Positions 59,464 to 64,000 of a DNA stretch of 64,000 bases are shown here, in pieces (positions within the stretch are counted from its first letter, which is position 1; each line of letters begins with the position of its first letter). Position numbers and translations under genes: made by a program. This DNA comes from Acetobacteraceae bacterium (GTDB taxonomy: Bacteria > Pseudomonadota > Alphaproteobacteria > Acetobacterales > Acetobacteraceae), in contig CANBNK010000004.1 of NCBI GenBank assembly GCA_947371015.1, forward strand, positions 25,179 to 89,178, in the 5' to 3' direction. The notes beneath the pieces were generated by a model, which made no database searches, was not told where the DNA came from, and saw nothing but the letters and a program-made list of their open reading frames with translations.

Positions 59464-59501
59464 CATGCTGCGCTGCAACATTTCTCTTGCAGCGCAGCAT
59501 G
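59464..59501. terminator. Perfect 15-bp-arm inverted repeat downstream of GST (no U-tract)
   Basis: CATGCTGCGCTGCAA-catttctc-TTGCAGCGCAGCATG. Confidence 0.5.
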
Positions 59502-59566
59502 GGACAGCTAAACTGACATGATGTTGGGGAGTAACGCGGGTACCGGCCTCACTGAGTGGGGTTCCG

Positions 59567-60313
59567 ATGCACCGACGCCTTTTTCTGGTCAGTACGCTGG
59601 CCGCACCTGCCCTGCTGCTGCGTCCCCGCGCCCTGCGCGCCGCCCACCCGGTGGATGTCGAGTTGATCCTGGCCGTGGATGTCAGCCGTTCGGTTGATAC
59701 CCAGGAGCAGGAATTGCAGTTCAAGGGCTATGAGGCCGCGTTCCGCGACGCCCGGCTGGCCGAGGGCGTGGCCGGTGGGCCGGTCGGCAGCATTGGCGTG
59801 CTGTTCTTCACCTGGTCGGGCTGGAACCAGCAGGAGATCCTGGTGCCCTGGACCCGGCTTTCCGGCCCGGCGGACTGCCACGCCTTCGCCGATGCGCTGG
59901 CCGAGGCGCCGCGCAAGACGCACCTTTACACCAGCATCTCTGGTGCGATGGACTTCGCTGCCCAGCAATTCGGCCAGGCCTTCGAGGGCACGCGCCAGGT
60001 GGTGGATATCTCCGGCGACGGGGTCAACAACTCCGGCCGGCCGGTGGCGGAGGCGCGCGAGGCCGCGTTGGCCAAGGGCATCGTGCTGAACGGGTTGGCG
60101 GTGATCGACAATACGCCGCTGCCCCCTGCCCTGGCCGCCGGCCTGCCACCGCTGGAGGATTACTACCGCGACGAGGTCATCGGCGGCCCCGGCGCCTTCC
60201 TGGTGGTGGCCGAGGGCTTTGATAGTTTCGAGACCGCGGTACGCCGGAAGATCATCCGCGAGATCGCGCTGAACGCTCCGGCCGGGCCGCTGGTGGAACG
60301 GGTGGTGGTGTAG
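59567..60313 (+). CDS. DUF1194 (VWA-like) domain protein
   Basis: DVELILAVDVSRSVDTQEQELQFKGYEAAFRD; VDISGDGVNNSGRPV; NGLAVIDNTPLPP; YYRDEVIGGPGAFLVVAEGFDSFETAVRRKIIREI. Confidence 0.93.
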   Translation: MHRRLFLVSTLAAPALLLRPRALRAAHPVDVELILAVDVSRSVDTQEQELQFKGYEAAFRDARLAEGVAGGPVGSIGVLFFTWSGWNQQEILVPWTRLSGPADCHAFADALAEAPRKTHLYTSISGAMDFAAQQFGQAFEGTRQVVDISGDGVNNSGRPVAEAREAALAKGIVLNGLAVIDNTPLPPALAAGLPPLEDYYRDEVIGGPGAFLVVAEGFDSFETAVRRKIIREIALNAPAGPLVERVVV

Positions 60314-60454
60314 CGCCTGCGCCACCGGATGGCGGCGCGGCAAGCCGGTTCCTCGGACCTTCAACCAAGCCACCCCGCCATAGGGTAGCAAATTCTTCAC
60401 TATAGGGATGATTTGCTTGCCCCTGGCCATCAAGGCCTGACGGGAGCGGGCAGG

Positions 60455-61366
60455 ATGCCCTTCGACCAACCAGGGCCGGAAAAACCCACGACGGATGCGC
60501 AGTCGGCGCCCGCCAGGACGGCGGATGCCGCGCTTGCCCAGTCGATGCGGCCCAGCCTGGACCTGGCCGCCGGCCAGCTTTCCCACGCGCTGCGGCGCAA
60601 GATTTCGCAGGAACTCCGCACCGCGCTGGAAGCCGGCACCCTGGCGCTGCACTACCAGCCGCGGGTGACGCTGGAGGATGGCCGCGCCTGCGGCGCCGAG
60701 GCGCTGCTGCGTTGGAACCACGCCAGGCGCGGCAATATCCCGCCCGGGCTGTTCATCCCCATCGCCGAGGCGTCGGACCTGATCACCGATATCGGCGGCT
60801 GGGTGCTGAAGCAGGCGACCAAGGAAGCCGCTGGCTGGTTGCAGAACCCGGCGGCGCGGCAGGTGCCGGCGGTAGTTTCGGTGAATGTCTCGGCCCGGCA
60901 ATTGCGCGGCGGCGTGCTGCTGGGCCAGGTGGCTCGCGCGCTGGAGGAAAGCGGGCTGCCGCCGGAACGGCTGGAACTGGAGCTGACCGAGAGCATGCTG
61001 GTGGACGGCTCCACCGACACGCTGCTGACCCTGGCGGCGATCCGCGACCTGGGCGTCGGGCTGGCGCTGGATGATTTCGGCACCGGCTATGCGTCGCTGT
61101 CCGTGCTGAAGCGGCTGCCGCTGAACACCATCAAGCTGGACCGCGCCTTCGTGCGGGACCTGCCGCATGACGCCGAGGATACCGCCATCGTCCGCGCGGT
61201 GCAGAGCATCGCCCGTGCGCTGAAGCTGGAAGTGGTGGCCGAGGGCGTGGAGACCGAAGACCAGCGCGCCTTCCTGTCCGGCATCGGCTGCGATGAGGCG
61301 CAGGGGTATTTGTTCGGCCGGCCGGCGGCCGCGGAGCATCTGCGGAAGACGCTGCGCGAGGGATAG
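60455..61366 (+). CDS. EAL-domain (cyclic-di-GMP phosphodiesterase-like) protein
   Basis: GAEALLRWNHARRGNIPPGLFIPIAEASDLI; SVNVSARQL; ELTESMLV; LALDDFGTGYASLSVLKRLPLNTIKLDRAFV; VVAEGVETEDQ. Confidence 0.95.
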   Translation: MPFDQPGPEKPTTDAQSAPARTADAALAQSMRPSLDLAAGQLSHALRRKISQELRTALEAGTLALHYQPRVTLEDGRACGAEALLRWNHARRGNIPPGLFIPIAEASDLITDIGGWVLKQATKEAAGWLQNPAARQVPAVVSVNVSARQLRGGVLLGQVARALEESGLPPERLELELTESMLVDGSTDTLLTLAAIRDLGVGLALDDFGTGYASLSVLKRLPLNTIKLDRAFVRDLPHDAEDTAIVRAVQSIARALKLEVVAEGVETEDQRAFLSGIGCDEAQGYLFGRPAAAEHLRKTLREG

Positions 61367-61451
61367 AGCCTGTCAGAAGCGCCTGACAGACTCCAGCGGT
61401 TGTCCGAGCGGCTGATTCACGCTGCCGGTGATGCCACCCGGCGACGATCAG
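61366..61451 (-). repeat. Double-hairpin intergenic repeat, diverged inverted copy
   Basis: Hairpin-2-like GAGCCTGTCAGAAGCGCCTGACAGACTC, then CTGATTCACGCTGCCGGTGATGCCACCCGGCGACGATCAG, the same 40-nt length and ends as hairpin 1 in reverse. Confidence 0.7.
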
Positions 61452-61617
61452 ACGCTGACGCCCAGCGGCGGCGGCCGACGCAGGTCGGCGGGACGCAAGC
61501 CTCAAATCGCTGAGCCCAATGCCGGAACTGCCAGCAGACCGCTCCAGCTGAACGGAGATCGCGCGACGGGCCGGCGCATGCTGGCAGCGCCGCGCCGCAA
61601 CGGCTAACCTGCCGCGG

Positions 61618-61920
61618 ATGCCCCACTCCGAAGATCCCTACGGCCCGCCGCCGCCCCGCGCCCTGCCCTCGGCCGACGACCTGACCGCGGAAATCCTGCG
61701 GCAGGCCACCGAACGGGGCGCCGGTAAAAGCATCTGCCCCAGCGACGTCGCCCGCGCCCTGGGTGGCGAGGACTGGCACCCGCTGATGACGCCGGTGCGC
61801 AACGCCGCCGTGGCCCTGGCCGAGGCCGGGCAGTTGCTGGTCCTGCGCAAGGGCAAGCCGGTGGCGCCGACCGGCGTGAAGGGCGTGATCCGCCTGGCGA
61901 TACCGGGAGACCCCGCATGA
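61618..61920 (+). CDS. DUF3253-family protein
   Basis: 100 aa; LTAEILRQATERGAGKSICPSDVARALGGEDWHPLMTPVRNAAVALAEAGQLLVLRKGKPV. Confidence 0.88.
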   Translation: MPHSEDPYGPPPPRALPSADDLTAEILRQATERGAGKSICPSDVARALGGEDWHPLMTPVRNAAVALAEAGQLLVLRKGKPVAPTGVKGVIRLAIPGDPA

Positions 61921-62408
61921 CCAACCCGCTGCTGCTGCTTCGCCGGGGTGCCGGTGGGCTGACGCCGGTGGCACCGGTGCGCTTCGATGGGCTGGAGCTG
62001 CCCGCCTCGCCGAATACCTGCCTGGTCGGGCCGGCCAGCTATGCCGGGCCGAAGCACCTGACCCGGGCGCCCTGGCCGGTGACGCCGGCGGTGCTGTGGG
62101 CCACGCTCAATCGCGTCGCCGCTGGCTTTCCGCGGACGTACAAGCTGGGCGAGTTCCCCGACCTGGATGGGCCGGCCCAGCCTGGCGCGTCCGGCGGCGC
62201 GCCGGTCATCGGCCGGGCGCAGGGCCAATGGGTGGAACGCTCCGCGCTGATGAACTACCCCGACATCATCGCTGCCGAGGTGCGCCCGGCCCCCGAAGGC
62301 GCCGGCCTGCTGCTGTACAGCCGCAGCCTGTTCGGCTGGTCGGACCTCGGCGTCAACAAGGCCCGGGCGGAGCGCTGGCTTGCCGCGCTGGATGCCGCAC
62401 TGCAATAA
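61917..62408 (+). CDS. Conserved-looking hypothetical protein
   Basis: 163-aa ORF overlapping the DUF3253 stop (ATGA); MTNPLLLLRRGAGGLTPVAPVRFDGLELPASPNTCLVGPASYAGPKHL. Confidence 0.7.
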   Translation: MTNPLLLLRRGAGGLTPVAPVRFDGLELPASPNTCLVGPASYAGPKHLTRAPWPVTPAVLWATLNRVAAGFPRTYKLGEFPDLDGPAQPGASGGAPVIGRAQGQWVERSALMNYPDIIAAEVRPAPEGAGLLLYSRSLFGWSDLGVNKARAERWLAALDAALQ

Positions 62409-62419
62409 CGACGACAGGC

Positions 62420-62459
62420 TGATCCACGCCCTGCGGCGATGACGTCCCAGGCGATCAGG
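62420..62459 (-). repeat. Double-hairpin repeat family, hairpin-1-only diverged copy
   Basis: CTGATCCACGCCCTGCGGCGATGACGTCCCAGGCGATCAG: 40 nt with CTGAT...CACG...CGGCGAT...GATCAG as in inverted hairpin 1. Confidence 0.65.
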
Positions 62460-62482
62460 CTTCAACCCGAGGATACCCCGGA

Positions 62483-64000
62483 TGCGCCGAGTGCTGGTTT
62501 CGCTGCGGGATGCCTGGGCGCTGGCCGCACCGTTCTGGAAGAGCGAGGAGCGCGGCCCTGCCCTGCTGATGCTGGCCGGGCTGGTCGGGCTTAACCTGTT
62601 CCTGGTGGCGATGAACGTGCTGAACAGCTTCTGGGGGCGGGAGTTCTTCAACAGCCTGCAGAACAAGGACCAGGACGCCTTCATCAACCTGCTGCTGTTC
62701 TGGCATCGGGGGGAGACCGGGCTGCTGCCGGGCTTCGTCTGGATCGCGGCGGTGTTCATCCTGGTGGCCGTGTATCAGCTGTACCTGCGCATGGCCTTGC
62801 AGATCCGCTGGCGCCGCTGGCTGACCCGGCACTACCTGGACAACTGGATGGACGCCCGCGCCTATTACCGCGTGGCGCTGACCGACCCGGGCACCGACAA
62901 CCCGGACCAGCGCATCGCCGAGGATATCCGCGCCTTCGTCGATGACACGCTGGTGCTGGGCTTCGGCATGCTGCGCAACGTGGTCACGCTGGTCAGCTTC
63001 GTCGCCGTGCTCTGGGGGCTGAGCGGCGCGATGACGCTGTTCGGCATCAGCGTGCCTGGCTACCTGGTGTGGGTGGCGCTGGTCTATTCCATCATCGGTA
63101 CCGCCTTCGCGCATTGGATCGGGCGGCGGCTGATCCCGCTCAACTTCAACCAGCAGAAGGTCGAGGCCGACTTCCGCTTCGCCCTGGTGCGGCTGCGGGA
63201 GAATACCGAGGGGGTGGCGCTGTATGGCGGCGAGGCAGAGGAAAAGGCCGGGCTGGTCAGGCGCTTCAATGCGCTGGTGGGCAATTGGTGGTCGATCATG
63301 GTCGCCACCAAGCAGCTGACCTTCTTCACCGCCGGCTTCAACCAGGTGGCCAACATCTTCCCCTATGTCGTGGCGTCGCCGGCCTATTTCTCCGGCGCCG
63401 TGCCGCTGGGCGTGCTGAGCCAGACCGCGAGCAGCTTCGGCGAGGTGCAGGGCGCGCTGAGCTGGTTCGTCGATAACTACCGCAGCGTGGCGGAATGGCG
63501 GGCCACGGTGGCGCGGCTCAGCGGGTTCCGCGGTGCGCTGGCCAGTGCGCATGCCGAGCAGGGCGCCGGGGTGCGCGCCGTGCCGGCAGCCGGCGCCAAC
63601 CTGCGGCTGGAAGGCGTGACCCTGGCGCTGCCGGATGGCCGCGTGCTGCTGGCCGACGCCATGGCCGAGATTGCGCCGGGCGAGAAGGTGCTGATCTCCG
63701 GGGCGTCCGGCTCCGGCAAGTCCACGCTGTTCCGCGCCATCGCCGGCATCTGGCCGTTCGGCAGCGGCACCGTGCATGTGCCGGCCGCCGGCCATGTGCT
63801 GTTCCTGCCGCAGCGCGCCTACCTGCCGCTGGGCAGCCTGCGCCATGCGTTGTGCTATCCGCGCGGCGAGGACCAGTTCAGCGAGGCCGAGATCCTGGCG
63901 GTGCTGGCGGAGTGCGGCCTGGCCCACCTGGCGCCGCGGCTGGATGAGGAGGATGCCTGGGACCGTAGGCTTTCCGGTGGCGAGCAGCAGCGCGTGGCCC
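62483..64000 (+). CDS. ABC transporter ATP-binding/permease protein (ABC_membrane_2, SbmA/YddA-like), truncated by the window end
   Basis: FWGREFFNSLQNKDQDAFINLL; RWRRWLTRHYLDNWMDARAYYR; NPDQRIAEDIRAFVDDTL; ISGASGSGKSTLFRAIAGIWPFGSG; LSGGEQQRVA at the edge. Confidence 0.93.

Overview
High-GC bacterial chromosome segment, probably an Acetobacteraceae/Roseomonas-like alphaproteobacterium (taxonomy inferred from gene content). It is dense with solute-uptake and catabolic operons: eight orphan Bug/TctC-type binding proteins with no TctA/TctB membrane genes, an NMT1-like ABC operon with an amidohydrolase, a PotABC-like ABC operon with three tandem binding-protein paralogs, and a Rieske dioxygenase/PdxA-family/fumarylacetoacetase operon. 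These are interleaved with housekeeping genes (parE, uvrB, rnhB). I saw no rRNA, tRNA, CRISPR array, transposase or prophage. The strongest unexplained signal is a family of about 100-bp intergenic double-hairpin elements: five clear full copies, one diverged full copy and two single-hairpin copies. Some stem arms are rewritten while pairing is kept, and several copies begin in a neighbouring gene's stop codon. Other signals are a 3 x 72-bp tandem repeat behind rnhB, a hairpin covering the Shine-Dalgarno of a Mn-catalase gene, and a second short palindromic repeat seen twice. All calls come from reading the sequence and the ORF track; no database search was run.
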